Positions 17,469-26,548 of a DNA stretch of 64,000 nucleotides are shown one piece after another. The stretch lies in contig JABDEK010000001.1 of assembly GCA_013287135.1 (NCBI GenBank), positions 1 to 64,000 of the forward strand, given 5' to 3'. Origin of the DNA: Acidobacteriota bacterium (lineage in GTDB: Bacteria > Acidobacteriota > Terriglobia > Acidiferrales > UBA7541). The notes under the pieces are model-generated. The model was not told the DNA's origin. It did not search any database and saw nothing but the letters and a program-made list of their open reading frames with translations. The position numbers and the translations under genes were made by a program. Position 1 is the stretch's first letter. Each line of letters begins with the position of its first letter.

Positions 17469-18089
17469 TCAGCCTCCAAAGGACTTCAAAATTTCGCGAA
17501 TTCTTTCTTCCTTACGAGGCACCCGGCATCGCGAGCCAAGTGCAATGGCCTGGACTTCTTTACCGGCGCGTTCGATATCGTCGTTGATGATGGCGTAATC
17601 GTAGCTACTATAGTTCAACATCTCCTGCCGCGCACGTTCGAGACGACGCCGAATTTCGTCTTCTGAATCCTGGCCACGCTGCCGTATGCGATGTTCGAGC
17701 TCCGTGCGAGAAGGCGGCAGGACGAAGACTGCTACAGCACTAGGCAGCTTTTGTTTTACCTGCAAAGCGCCCTGTACGTCAATTTCGAGAACCAGATCTT
17801 TTTTTTGCTCCTGCGCTTCGGTTACAGATTTGCGCGGAGTGCCGTACCAATGCTTTCCGAACACCTGGGCATATTCCAGGAAATCGCCGCGTTCCACCAT
17901 TTCCTGAAATTGAGACTCGGAGACAAAATTGTACCATTTGCCCTCGCTCTCCGTCTTGCGCGGCATGCGCGTGGTGCACGAAACAGATAGCATGGTGCCG
18001 GGCAGCCGCAAAATTTTTTCCACCAGAGTGGACTTCCCCGAACCCGATGGCCCGGAGACGATGAGCACCAAAGGTTCCGTTTTGCTCAT
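17469..18089 (-). CDS. gmk: Guanylate kinase
   Basis: 206 residues; phosphorylates GMP/dGMP to GDP/dGDP with ATP. Walker A is SGPSGSGKSTL at residues 11-21. GMP-binding elements are 'SCTTRMPRKTESEGKWYNFV', 'FLEYAQVFGKHWYGTP' and 'LVLEIDVQGALQVK'. The lid is 'RQRGQDSEDEIRRRLERA'. Starts in an ATGA overlap with the yicC stop (18086-18089), showing translational coupling. Confidence 0.96.
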   Translation of the reverse strand: MSKTEPLVLIVSGPSGSGKSTLVEKILRLPGTMLSVSCTTRMPRKTESEGKWYNFVSESQFQEMVERGDFLEYAQVFGKHWYGTPRKSVTEAQEQKKDLVLEIDVQGALQVKQKLPSAVAVFVLPPSRTELEHRIRQRGQDSEDEIRRRLERARQEMLNYSSYDYAIINDDIERAGKEVQAIALGSRCRVPRKEERIREILKSFGG

Positions 18090-19033
18090 TCTATGTTTTG
18101 CACCTGTTCGCGCAATTTTTCGATTTCAGATTTGATCTCCAGGCCGATGCGAGTGATTTCCAGACCTTCGCCATCGTTACCGGGAGTTTTTGAAAGCAAC
18201 GTGTTGGCTTCGCGCTGCATTTCCTGGAGGAGAAAATCGAGTTTCTTGCCGGCTTCCGAAGCGCTGACGAGCAGGCCCTCAAATTGTTGCACGTGGCTAC
18301 GCAGGCGCACCAACTCTTCGGAAACGTCGCTACGCTCGGCAGCCAGCGCGGCTTCCTGAGCCAATCGGCTTGGATCAATTTGTGCTTCGCCGAGAAGCTC
18401 TTTCATGCGTGTTTCAAGGCGTTTTGCGAAAGCGGGCCGCGCGCGCTCGGCCAGTGTGGTCAGGTTCGAGGCCAAGGCCGCAATGCTTCGAAGCCTCGCG
18501 GACATCTCCTGGCGGAGGAGGTCGGCTTCTTCCTCGCGCATGCGATCGAGCTTGTCGAGCGATTCAACCATACAGCGCCCGAGCACGGCTTCCAGACGCT
18601 CGAGTTCGCTTTCCAGCGACGCGTTGGGGGCGCCGATCACTCCAGGCAAGCGCATGATGGACTCAACATCCGGCTCGGACTCAATTCTGAATTCTTTTCG
18701 CAGCGAAGTGGCAGCTTTCAGATAGGCCGCGGCCACTTCGCGGTTCACGCCGATCGCGGCGGGGCCGGCCAGCTCGTAGTGCACCGTGACGTCGAGATGG
18801 CCGCGGCGAACGCGCTCGCGAATGATTTGGCGAATGCGCGGTTCGAGTGGTTCGAAACCTTCGGGCATGCGCAAATGCAAGTCGAGGAAACGGTGATTCA
18901 CGCTGCGGATGGTTACGCGCAGGCTCCAGCCATTTTCCGCGGCTCGAGACTGAGCATAGCCGGTCATGGACTTCAGGCCCGCACTCGCAGACGCTGAAGT
19001 GGTGTGCATCGGTTTTGGACTTGAGCCTGACAT
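18086..19033 (-). CDS. yicC: YicC family endoribonuclease
   Basis: 315 residues. The YicC N-terminal domain starts with the invariant 'KSMTGYAQS' and contains 'VNHRFLDLHLRMPEGFEPLEP'. The C-terminal DUF1732 part has 'GKKLDFLLQEMQREANTLLSKTPG', the most conserved signature. YicC homologues are RNases implicated in small-RNA turnover in E. coli. ATG 19033 adds 22 poorly conserved residues (Ser/Ala-rich) before the family start; ATG 18967 is an alternative. The order yicC-gmk-rpoZ is widely conserved. Confidence 0.9.
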   Translation of the reverse strand: MSGSSPKPMHTTSASASAGLKSMTGYAQSRAAENGWSLRVTIRSVNHRFLDLHLRMPEGFEPLEPRIRQIIRERVRRGHLDVTVHYELAGPAAIGVNREVAAAYLKAATSLRKEFRIESEPDVESIMRLPGVIGAPNASLESELERLEAVLGRCMVESLDKLDRMREEEADLLRQEMSARLRSIAALASNLTTLAERARPAFAKRLETRMKELLGEAQIDPSRLAQEAALAAERSDVSEELVRLRSHVQQFEGLLVSASEAGKKLDFLLQEMQREANTLLSKTPGNDGEGLEITRIGLEIKSEIEKLREQVQNIE

Positions 19034-19035
19034 TT

Positions 19036-20883
19036 TTATACGGGCCCTGCGGTTCGCGTCACCGTGTCAACATCGCGGAATTGCATTTCGTAAAGCCGCG
19101 CATAAACACCGCCGCGCGCGAGGAGTTCATCATGCGTTCCGCGCTCACGGATTGTGCCGCCTTCCAGCACAGCAATCAAGTCCGCGCGACGAATTGTGGA
19201 GAGCCGATGGGCGATCACGAAGACGGTGCGGCCGGTCATCAGATTATTCAGCGCGTCCTGAACGAGCATTTCCGATTCAGAGTCCAGCTCAGACGTCGCT
19301 TCGTCCAAAATCAGGATTGGAGCGTCTTTCAATAGCGCGCGGGCAATGGCGAGGCGCTGACGTTGGCCGCCGGAAAGCCTTTGGCCGCGGTCGCCGATCA
19401 GGGTCTGGTAGCCACCCGGCATTTGCATGATGAAATCATGAGCGAGCGCTGCTTTGGCTGCTGCAATCACTTTTTCTTCCGGCAGGTTGGGCCGGCCGTA
19501 ACACAAATTGTTCCATATGGTGTCGTTGAAGAGGATGGTTTCCTGCGTCACGATGGCCATCTGCTCGCGCAGCGAACGCAAAGTCATTTCACGAACATCC
19601 TGGCCATCTATCAGCAGCGAACCTGAGGTGGCGGTGTAAAAACGGGGGAGCAGATTCACCAGGGTGGTTTTGCCGGCGCCGCTCGAGCCTACGATTGCGA
19701 TCACTGCGCCCGCCGGAACTTTCAACTTCAGATTACGGAGCGTGGGCGCATCGCCATCGTCGTAAGTAAAGCTGGCGTCGACAAATTCGACAGATTCCGA
19801 AAGGCGCGGCAACGCTTTGGCATTCGGCATATCCAGCTTTTCTTCGGGCAAATCGAGAAGCCTGAATACCTGCGCGGACGTTCCCAGGGCCTGTACGAAA
19901 AGCTGATAGATGTTGCCGATGCGCTTGATGGGTTCGTAGGCTTTGAACAGCGCGAACGTAAAGGCGCCGAATGAACCAATCGACATGCGGCTGGCTTTGA
20001 TTTCGCCGCGAGCGAAGAAAAGGATCATGGCGACTACAACCGCACCGAGCACGTCCATGATCGGTCCGGTGCCGGCCATGGCGCGGACCCAGCGCATATT
20101 TTCGCGGAGCAAACTTCGGGCGGCATCGCGGAATTTGCGGATTTCGAATCCTTCCATCCCGAAAGCTTTTACAACGCGGTTTCCGCTGATGGTTTCTTGA
20201 AGTATCTGGCTTAGATCAGCAAGGCGAGACCGGCTTCTTTCCGTGGAGCGGCGAATTTTGCGCGTTAGTTTCGCGACGGGCCAAACCACCAGCGGAACGA
20301 GGACAGCGGAGCCGACGGCCATGCGCCAGTCGATGAGCAAGAGCACGCTGACAAAGGCTATGAGGTTGAAGATCTGACGGAAAAAATCCGCCATGTAATC
20401 GGAAAATGCTGCGCGCAGCTGTTCCACGTCGCTGACCACCGCAGACATCACACGGCCGACTGGGTTGTGATGAAAAAAGCCGACGGGCTGCTGCACGACC
20501 TTGCGGTACACGCTATTGCGTAGATCGGTAACGGCCGAAAGGCCGACATACTGGATTAGTGTGCTACCGAAATATTCAGCGATAGCTTTGAACAAAAAGA
20601 TGAAGAGCAGAGCAAGCGCGAAAACCGACCACACGTGATGCACGCGCGATGGAACGAAGTCGTTCATGTAAACAACGCGATTGGACCAGGGGATGGTGAA
20701 GAGGACGAGCTTCTGAAGGCCCGAGCCGGGATTTAGCACGACGTCGATAGCGGGTTTAATGGCCAGCGGGACAAGGCCTTCTGCGATTCCCATGGCCGCC
20801 ATGAGCAACACTCCGACGGCAAGAATCCCGGTGTAAGGCGACAAGTAGCGGAGCAACCGGCGAAATTCTTCGCCCTGCGTCAT
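19036..20883 (-). CDS. msbA: MsbA-like lipid A/phospholipid ABC exporter
   Basis: About 615 residues: an N-terminal six-helix type-I exporter domain (about 1-340) fused to an ATPase. The latter has Walker A VGSSGAGKTTL, signature LSGGQRQRLAIARALL, Walker B PILILDEATSELD and the H-loop VIAHRLSTI. 'GFFHHNPVGRVMSAVVSDVEQL' is the coupling region typical of MsbA-like half-transporters. It probably homodimerises and flips lipid A core across the inner membrane; the neighbouring lptC/A and lptB genes fit this. A longer TTG start at 20937 has no ribosome site and is less likely than ATG 20883. Confidence 0.85.
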   Translation of the reverse strand: MTQGEEFRRLLRYLSPYTGILAVGVLLMAAMGIAEGLVPLAIKPAIDVVLNPGSGLQKLVLFTIPWSNRVVYMNDFVPSRVHHVWSVFALALLFIFLFKAIAEYFGSTLIQYVGLSAVTDLRNSVYRKVVQQPVGFFHHNPVGRVMSAVVSDVEQLRAAFSDYMADFFRQIFNLIAFVSVLLLIDWRMAVGSAVLVPLVVWPVAKLTRKIRRSTERSRSRLADLSQILQETISGNRVVKAFGMEGFEIRKFRDAARSLLRENMRWVRAMAGTGPIMDVLGAVVVAMILFFARGEIKASRMSIGSFGAFTFALFKAYEPIKRIGNIYQLFVQALGTSAQVFRLLDLPEEKLDMPNAKALPRLSESVEFVDASFTYDDGDAPTLRNLKLKVPAGAVIAIVGSSGAGKTTLVNLLPRFYTATSGSLLIDGQDVREMTLRSLREQMAIVTQETILFNDTIWNNLCYGRPNLPEEKVIAAAKAALAHDFIMQMPGGYQTLIGDRGQRLSGGQRQRLAIARALLKDAPILILDEATSELDSESEMLVQDALNNLMTGRTVFVIAHRLSTIRRADLIAVLEGGTIRERGTHDELLARGGVYARLYEMQFRDVDTVTRTAGPV

Positions 20884-20957
20884 GGTGCTCACGCCGTCTT
20901 TTATTTCAGAATTCAAATCGGCAAACCCTCGGCACAAATCAGCAAAGATGCGCCATT

Positions 20958-21848
20958 CTAAGACGCGGTCTTATCCAGATCGCGATGAACGACTTTAGCG
21001 GAATAGCCTTTTTTCTTAATGGCCCGGCTGATCACTTCCGCCATCGCTACGGAACGGTGACGTCCCCCGGTGCATCCCAGCGCAACGGTAAGATAGCTTT
21101 TACCTTCCTGAATGTAGTGCGGGATCAGGTATAGCAGCAAGCTTTCCACGCGGCGCAAAAATTCTCCGGTTTGCGGGAACGAACGAATGTAACGGGTCAC
21201 ACGCGGATCTTTCCCGCTAAATGGCCGCAAGCGCGGCACAAAAAATGGATTGGGAAGAAATCGCACGTCAAACACCAAGTCCGCATCCGCTGGAATACCG
21301 TAGCGGTATCCAAAACTCACCAACGACACGAGAAGCGGACGCCTTCCCGGTTTTTGAAACCGGTCGATAATAAACTGGCGCAGCTCATGGACGTTGAATT
21401 TTGTGGTGTCGATCACCACATCCGCCAAGCGGCGAATCGGCGCCATCCGGCGGCGCTCCTCACGTATGCCCTCAGCGACCGATCCGCCGCGCCCGAGCGG
21501 ATGCGGCCGGCGCGTCTCGCTAAAACGGCGCATCAGAGCTTCATCGCTGGCCTCGATGAACACTAGCGTCGCAGGATGCTCGCTGATTAATTGGCGATAG
21601 ATGCCCGGGAGTTTTTCGATCTGCTCGCCCTCGCGTGCATCCACCAACAACGCAGCGCGTTCAATTTCGACGCCTTCGGCATACAGCTCGCCAAATTTTG
21701 GAATCAGCGCAACCGGGAGGTTATCTACGCAATAAAAACCAAGGTCTTCGAAGGTATTCAGGACGGAGCCTTTTCCGGAGCCGGAAAGCCCGGTGAGGAG
21801 AACTAACTGGTGCGCATCGCGGGTTCGGTTTCTCGGCGTGCGCTTCAC
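20958..21848 (-). CDS. rapZ: RapZ/YvcJ family nucleotide-binding RNase adapter
   Basis: 296 residues. The N-terminal P-loop is LLTGLSGSGKGSVLNTFED, Walker B-like residues lie in LVFIEASDEALMRRF, and 'ETRRPHPL' is a family signature. The C-terminal domain has 'FGYRYGIPADADLVFDVRFLPNP' and the conserved 'VALGCTGGRHRSV' anion-binding loop. In E. coli RapZ binds glucosamine-6-phosphate and steers RNase E to GlmZ. Whether that role holds here is unknown; in Bacillus YvcJ binds nucleotide and UDP-GlcNAc. GTG start. It is 10 bases downstream of rpoN, a conserved linkage. Confidence 0.94.
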   Translation of the reverse strand: MKRTPRNRTRDAHQLVLLTGLSGSGKGSVLNTFEDLGFYCVDNLPVALIPKFGELYAEGVEIERAALLVDAREGEQIEKLPGIYRQLISEHPATLVFIEASDEALMRRFSETRRPHPLGRGGSVAEGIREERRRMAPIRRLADVVIDTTKFNVHELRQFIIDRFQKPGRRPLLVSLVSFGYRYGIPADADLVFDVRFLPNPFFVPRLRPFSGKDPRVTRYIRSFPQTGEFLRRVESLLLYLIPHYIQEGKSYLTVALGCTGGRHRSVAMAEVISRAIKKKGYSAKVVHRDLDKTAS

Positions 21849-21858
21849 GGCAGCGGCG

Positions 21859-23304
21859 CTAGGCCTTTACACGCCGGCGATGCGTGCTGGGAATGCGAAG
21901 GTCTTCGCGATATTTTGCCACCGTTCGACGGGTTACGTGGATGCCTTCATCGCTGAGCTTTTTGGTGATTTGTTCGTCCGTGAGCGGGTGAGAAGTATCT
22001 TCGTCTTCGATCATTTTCTTCACGCGGCGCTTGAGGGACAGCAGCGACATCTCGCTGCCTTGCGGGCCGTTCACCGATTCGCTGAAGAAATAACGCAGCT
22101 CGAGCACTCCTTGCGGGGTGTGCACGTATTTATTGGCCACCGCGCGGCTCACGGTGGAAGGATGCACGCCGACTTCCTCGGCGACTTCCTTGATCATCAT
22201 GGGCTTCAGCTGATCCGCGCCGTAATCGAGAAAATCACCCTGGCGCCGAAGAATCGACTGGCAAACGCGCTGAATCGTATGCTTGCGCTGTTCAATATTT
22301 TTCATCAACTGGATGGCGGCGGTGAAACGCTCTTTCACATAGTTCCGCACGTCGCGGTCGGCAGCATCACGCGCCAAAAGACGCCGGTAGGTAGGATTCA
22401 ATCGAAGCTGCGGCAAGTCATCATCGTTCATGAATGCCTGCCACTCGCCGTCCACTTTTCGGAATTGGACGTCCGGCTCAACCAGCCGCGGCTCGGTGCG
22501 GTTATATCGCAAACCGGGTCGAGGATCGAGGCGCTTGATCACGTCCACCGCGCGTTTTACAAGCTCGACTGGCCGATTCAGCGCGCGCGCCACTTCTTTC
22601 AGCTGATTATTCTGGAGAAGCTTTAGGTGATCGGCGATGATCTGCTGCGCCAATGTATTTTGCGGATCGACGAGCTTGAGCTGGATGAGCAAACATTCCT
22701 GCAAATCGCGCGCCGCGATCCCCGGAGGATCAAATTCCTGCACCATGGCCAGCGCTTCTTCCACGTCCTCCATCGAATAATTGGCCGCTTGGGCAATTTC
22801 ATCGAGCGAAGCGGTGAGGTATCCGTTTTCGTCCAGGTTGCCAACGATGGATTCAGCAATTTTGCGAACGGTCTCCGTGCAGATGCTTACGCTAAGCTGC
22901 CAATTCAGATGGTCGGCGAGGCTCTGTGGAGAAGAAAGAAATTTGTCGAAGGAAGGTTTCTCGATTTCTTCGCGTTCGCTGTTGGAAATTCTCTCGGCGC
23001 CTGAATCGAGGTACTGCGTGAAAAACGAGCCGAAATCGAATTCGTCAAATGGATTCGCGGGCGCGATTTCCGGAACTTTTTCGGTTTCTTTTTTGAGGAA
23101 CGCTTCGTCGGTGTAACTTTCCGCAGTGACTCCGTCGTCTTCCGTCGCTTCGTCGAGCACGGGGTTCGCCATGATCTCCTGATTGATCATTTCCCGCAGC
23201 TCCAGACGATTCAGCGCCAGAACGCTGACCATCTGCACCAAGCCTGGTGTGAGTATCTGCTTTTGCGCGACGCGTAGGTTAAGTTTGGGCTGGAGCCAAT
23301 TCAT
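21859..23304 (-). CDS. rpoN: RNA polymerase sigma-54 factor
   Basis: 481 residues. Region I is glutamine/leucine-rich at the N terminus ('QPKLNLRVAQKQILTPGLVQMVSVL'), followed by an acidic region II and the core-binding domain. The C terminus has the HTH 'VAEEVGVHPSTVSRAVANKYVHTPQGVLELRYFF' and the RpoN box 'VTRRTVAKYREDLRIPS'. It recognises -24/-12 promoters and needs AAA+ activators. Located between lptB and rapZ, the order seen across Proteobacteria, but without hpf and ptsN. One candidate target promoter lies before the minor pilin genes (46035-46050). Confidence 0.97.
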   Translation of the reverse strand: MNWLQPKLNLRVAQKQILTPGLVQMVSVLALNRLELREMINQEIMANPVLDEATEDDGVTAESYTDEAFLKKETEKVPEIAPANPFDEFDFGSFFTQYLDSGAERISNSEREEIEKPSFDKFLSSPQSLADHLNWQLSVSICTETVRKIAESIVGNLDENGYLTASLDEIAQAANYSMEDVEEALAMVQEFDPPGIAARDLQECLLIQLKLVDPQNTLAQQIIADHLKLLQNNQLKEVARALNRPVELVKRAVDVIKRLDPRPGLRYNRTEPRLVEPDVQFRKVDGEWQAFMNDDDLPQLRLNPTYRRLLARDAADRDVRNYVKERFTAAIQLMKNIEQRKHTIQRVCQSILRRQGDFLDYGADQLKPMMIKEVAEEVGVHPSTVSRAVANKYVHTPQGVLELRYFFSESVNGPQGSEMSLLSLKRRVKKMIEDEDTSHPLTDEQITKKLSDEGIHVTRRTVAKYREDLRIPSTHRRRVKA

Positions 23305-23314
23305 AAAGTTCGTT

Positions 23315-24040
23315 TCAGTTTAGCCGGAAACCTTCGCCGAGATATATCCTTCTTACTTCTGTATTTTCGGAAAGGTCTCTGGGAGTTCCCGCAAATAATA
23401 TTCTCCCATCACTGATGATGTAGGCGCGATTGGTTACCGCCAGTGTCTCGCGCACGTTGTGGTCGGTTACCAGAACTCCAATTTCGGCCGCGCTTAAATC
23501 CGCGATAATTTTCTGGATGTCCACCACAGTCAGCGGGTCGATCCCCGAAAATGGCTCGTCTAATAAAACAAACGAGGGCGACAACACCAGCGAGCGCGCG
23601 ATTTCCAGACGGCGCCGCTCGCCGCCCGACAGCACATAGGCCTGGCTGTATCGCACTCCTTCGAGCCCCATTTGCGCCAACAACTCCTCCACACGGTCGC
23701 GCCGCTGCTCTGGAGTGATCGGCAAAGTCTCCAGCACGGCGAGCAAATTCTCTTCTACCGTTAATTTCCGAAAAACCGAAGGCTCTTGAGGAAGGTAGCT
23801 GATGCCGCTGCGGGCCCGGAGGTACATCGGGAGGTCGGTAATATCCTCGCCGTCCAGTAAAACACGCCCATAGTCCGGACGCGCTAGACCGACCAGGATG
23901 TAAAACGTCGTGGTCTTTCCGGCGCCGTTCGGCCCGAGCAACCCAACCACTTCGCCTTGTTGAATTTCCAAGCTGACATCATTAACAACTTTTCGCCCTC
24001 TGTAGGACTTGCTCAGAGCGGCCGCCTGAAGTTTCAACAT
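23315..24040 (-). CDS. lptB: LPS export ABC transporter ATP-binding protein
   Basis: 241 residues. Walker A is [16 protein letters not shown]-loop in [14 protein letters not shown], signature [15 protein letters not shown], Walker [17 protein letters not shown] and H-loop [10 protein letters not shown]. '[12 protein letters not shown]' and 'DPLTVVDIQ' match LptB rather than branched amino acid LivF/G. It powers extraction of LPS with LptF/G, which are not in the window. It begins 9 bases after the lptC/A stop. Confidence 0.95.
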   Translation of the reverse strand: MLKLQAAALSKSYRGRKVVNDVSLEIQQGEVVGLLGPNGAGKTTTFYILVGLARPDYGRVLLDGEDITDLPMYLRARSGISYLPQEPSVFRKLTVEENLLAVLETLPITPEQRRDRVEELLAQMGLEGVRYSQAYVLSGGERRRLEIARSLVLSPSFVLLDEPFSGIDPLTVVDIQKIIADLSAAEIGVLVTDHNVRETLAVTNRAYIISDGRILFAGTPRDLSENTEVRRIYLGEGFRLN

Positions 24041-24049
24041 GCCGGTTCA

Positions 24050-26386
24050 TTACTCAACTCGGTGCCTGGTTAACGTGCGCGAACCTTCTTGCGAATCTAT
24101 TAAAATCGTATCATTCGCAACAAAGAAGGTCAACGAATGGCCCGTAGTTGTGTCGCTAGATGCATCGGTAATTGTTGGTTTTCCACCGGAAAGGACGAAT
24201 TTTCCGCCACTTGCGGTGTATTCGGCCTGCTCAGCGGTGCCCCGGCGGTCGCCCTGCTGCACCACCACCCCTCCCGTGGCCAATGCGCGGTCGAGCTGGC
24301 GAGGCCCGGTAGCGTTCGCGGGAGGCTTGCCAGCGGCTGCGGCCCCCACCTGGGTGCTTTGCGCTGGGGTCAGAAAAACGTCCAGAACGGGCGATTGCAA
24401 GGAGCCCTGTTGGGAAGTAGCGGTTACCCCGCCCTCCAGGTGGGCTTTTCCGGAGTCGCTCCAGTAGGTCAGCACGGGTGCCCTAATTTGCCAGAGTGTA
24501 GGGCCAGAGGGCGCTTCGGAAGGCGTTTGCATCCCCTTGGATTGCTGTACGTGTGTCGAAGATTTGGGCGGCAACCTAGGCTCACTCGCAGGAATTTTCG
24601 GGAATGGTCCAGACGCCTGGGGAAAAACTGCTACCACGCCACCGGACGCCACTAATTTCTTTTCGTCGCGCCAGACTTCGATCTGATTGGCATCCAGCAC
24701 GGATTCGCCCTGCCACATTCGGGCATGGCCGGAGTAAAGCGCGCGGCCTGACGCGTTCGAAGCCGTAAGCGTGGCAGCGGTAACATGCGCCGGACCTGCG
24801 CCCAAGTTTACAGCGGTATTTTGTTCCGACGATAAATATATGGATGCGACTCCGCCGGTGGCTTGAATTTCCCCGGACTTCTGATTGATCGATACGCTGT
24901 GCGCGGTGGTCCGACTGGTGGAATCAAAAAGCACGGGCGAACCGTCCATTGAAAGATTGTCGGTCTTGCTGACCATTCGCGCGTGGTCAGCGGTAGCCTG
25001 CCGATCAGCCTGCTGGAAATGCACATTGCCGGTTTCGTCGAGTGTTTCCCACTCGCCGGTCGAGCCGAACGTCGCGACGAGTTCGTTTGCAGTGGTAACT
25101 TGAGGCGCGCCGGAGGAAATTGTTCGTTTTATTTCTGCGCCGGAATGACCCAGTAATTTTGCCAAGCGGCCATTCGCGCCAAAGACTGTGACAAATTTCT
25201 TGGCGTGCAGCGCGGTTAACTCATTGCCGTTTTTCATTTCAATGGTGGCAGGCGCCAGAGTCTCCGCACTCTGGGCACGCGGCTGATCAGCTTGCTTTCC
25301 CGCGCCGAACAATACGCGTAACGAGGCCGTCTTTAGGGTACGCGATTGGCCAGCTTGCACTGAGTCCAGCACCGTGCCGCCACTAGTGGTCATCATGTGA
25401 ACCACATTTTGCGGAAGCATGGCAATTTCCACGTGCCCGCTCGAAAAATGGTCGGTCCCGGCGGGCGCCTGGCGCGATCCTTGAACGTTTCCATTAGCGA
25501 CCATGCTTTCGATCCATCCTCGCTGATCGAGCGAAGCTTCAAACTGGTTTGCTGCGATGGTTACCTGGCCACCCGCTTCCGTGGAGTGAATGACCGGGCT
25601 TCCTTCGGCCGTGACGTGCTGCGCTTTGAAATCGGAATCCAGATCGATCGTAATTTTATCGGCGGTGAGTTCGCGGGTGCCTTGGCGAAGGTCAGCAGGG
25701 GCTGTGAGCAAGACTTTGCGTTCATCGCGACGAACTTCCAAGCTTCCGCCGGTTACGTTGACCGGCAAACCGTTCGTGCGATCCGATGCAGCAAGGTCCA
25801 TGTGCACGTCGTGTTGCAGCACGATAAGGGAGTTTTGAGTGCTGTAGGTGACGCCCACAGCGTGGCCTTTCCCTTGTGGGAAGCTGAACGAAACAGGTTG
25901 CGGCGTGGACGCGTCGCCAGTCTCGCGATTGAAGGTGAGATCGCGAGTGTTTATCTGAATTGTTTTGTCCGCACTGCCCGCAGGCGGATTGGCGCTGGCC
26001 ATGTCGATTTGCACATCGCCCTGGCAGCGGACCGCGCCTGTTTTTGGCTGATAGCTGCATTCGCGCGTGTGTATATTGTCGTTGCGATTTCCATCGCGGC
26101 CATAAATCGTGACCCAGACATCTTCCAGAAGGTAGCTGTTCTGATCTCTGTATTCGGTGGCATGCGATGCGCGCACGGTGAAGATGGTGCGGTCGCCTTC
26201 CACCTTCGAAAAGGTCATTTGGTCGGACTGCTGTTGCACGCTGGAAGGAACAGCTTTCGGCCCCGACTTTCGGGCTTCAGACTCGCGTATCGCACGGCGC
26301 GAATATACGCCGATAACGACCAGCGCAATCACACCAGCGGTTATGGCAGCCCAACGTGCGTATCGCGCTGCTTCTTTATTCTGCAA
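24050..26386 (-). CDS. Fused LptC/LptA-like LPS transport protein
   Basis: 778 residues, far longer than LptC (about 190) or LptA (about 180). One N-terminal membrane anchor lies at about 12-30. An LptC-like domain follows (about 45-135: 'QMTFSKVEGDRTIFTVRASHATEY', 'LEDVWVTIYG'). The rest contains repeated OstA/LptA-type beta-jellyroll segments, with the clearest at the C terminus ('GTAEQAEYTASGGKFVLSGGKPTI'). A Pro/Ser-rich linker sits near 600-640. It could form most of the periplasmic LPS bridge as one chain. TTG 26386 is supported by AGGAG 6 bases upstream. Directly followed by lptB. Confidence 0.85.
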   Translation of the reverse strand: MQNKEAARYARWAAITAGVIALVVIGVYSRRAIRESEARKSGPKAVPSSVQQQSDQMTFSKVEGDRTIFTVRASHATEYRDQNSYLLEDVWVTIYGRDGNRNDNIHTRECSYQPKTGAVRCQGDVQIDMASANPPAGSADKTIQINTRDLTFNRETGDASTPQPVSFSFPQGKGHAVGVTYSTQNSLIVLQHDVHMDLAASDRTNGLPVNVTGGSLEVRRDERKVLLTAPADLRQGTRELTADKITIDLDSDFKAQHVTAEGSPVIHSTEAGGQVTIAANQFEASLDQRGWIESMVANGNVQGSRQAPAGTDHFSSGHVEIAMLPQNVVHMMTTSGGTVLDSVQAGQSRTLKTASLRVLFGAGKQADQPRAQSAETLAPATIEMKNGNELTALHAKKFVTVFGANGRLAKLLGHSGAEIKRTISSGAPQVTTANELVATFGSTGEWETLDETGNVHFQQADRQATADHARMVSKTDNLSMDGSPVLFDSTSRTTAHSVSINQKSGEIQATGGVASIYLSSEQNTAVNLGAGPAHVTAATLTASNASGRALYSGHARMWQGESVLDANQIEVWRDEKKLVASGGVVAVFPQASGPFPKIPASEPRLPPKSSTHVQQSKGMQTPSEAPSGPTLWQIRAPVLTYWSDSGKAHLEGGVTATSQQGSLQSPVLDVFLTPAQSTQVGAAAAGKPPANATGPRQLDRALATGGVVVQQGDRRGTAEQAEYTASGGKFVLSGGKPTITDASSDTTTGHSLTFFVANDTILIDSQEGSRTLTRHRVE

Positions 26387-26548
26387 CGAAATCTCCTGCG
26401 CCTTTGCAATCTCAAACTACAAACGAATGCACCAAAACCTGGCAGTGACGATTGATTGCTCTTACTTCTTAGAAGCTGAGTATAGGTGAGAGGTTTCCAG
26501 CGGACAACTGCGTGTGGAGATACTGTGCACGAAGCGCGAGAGTTTGAA

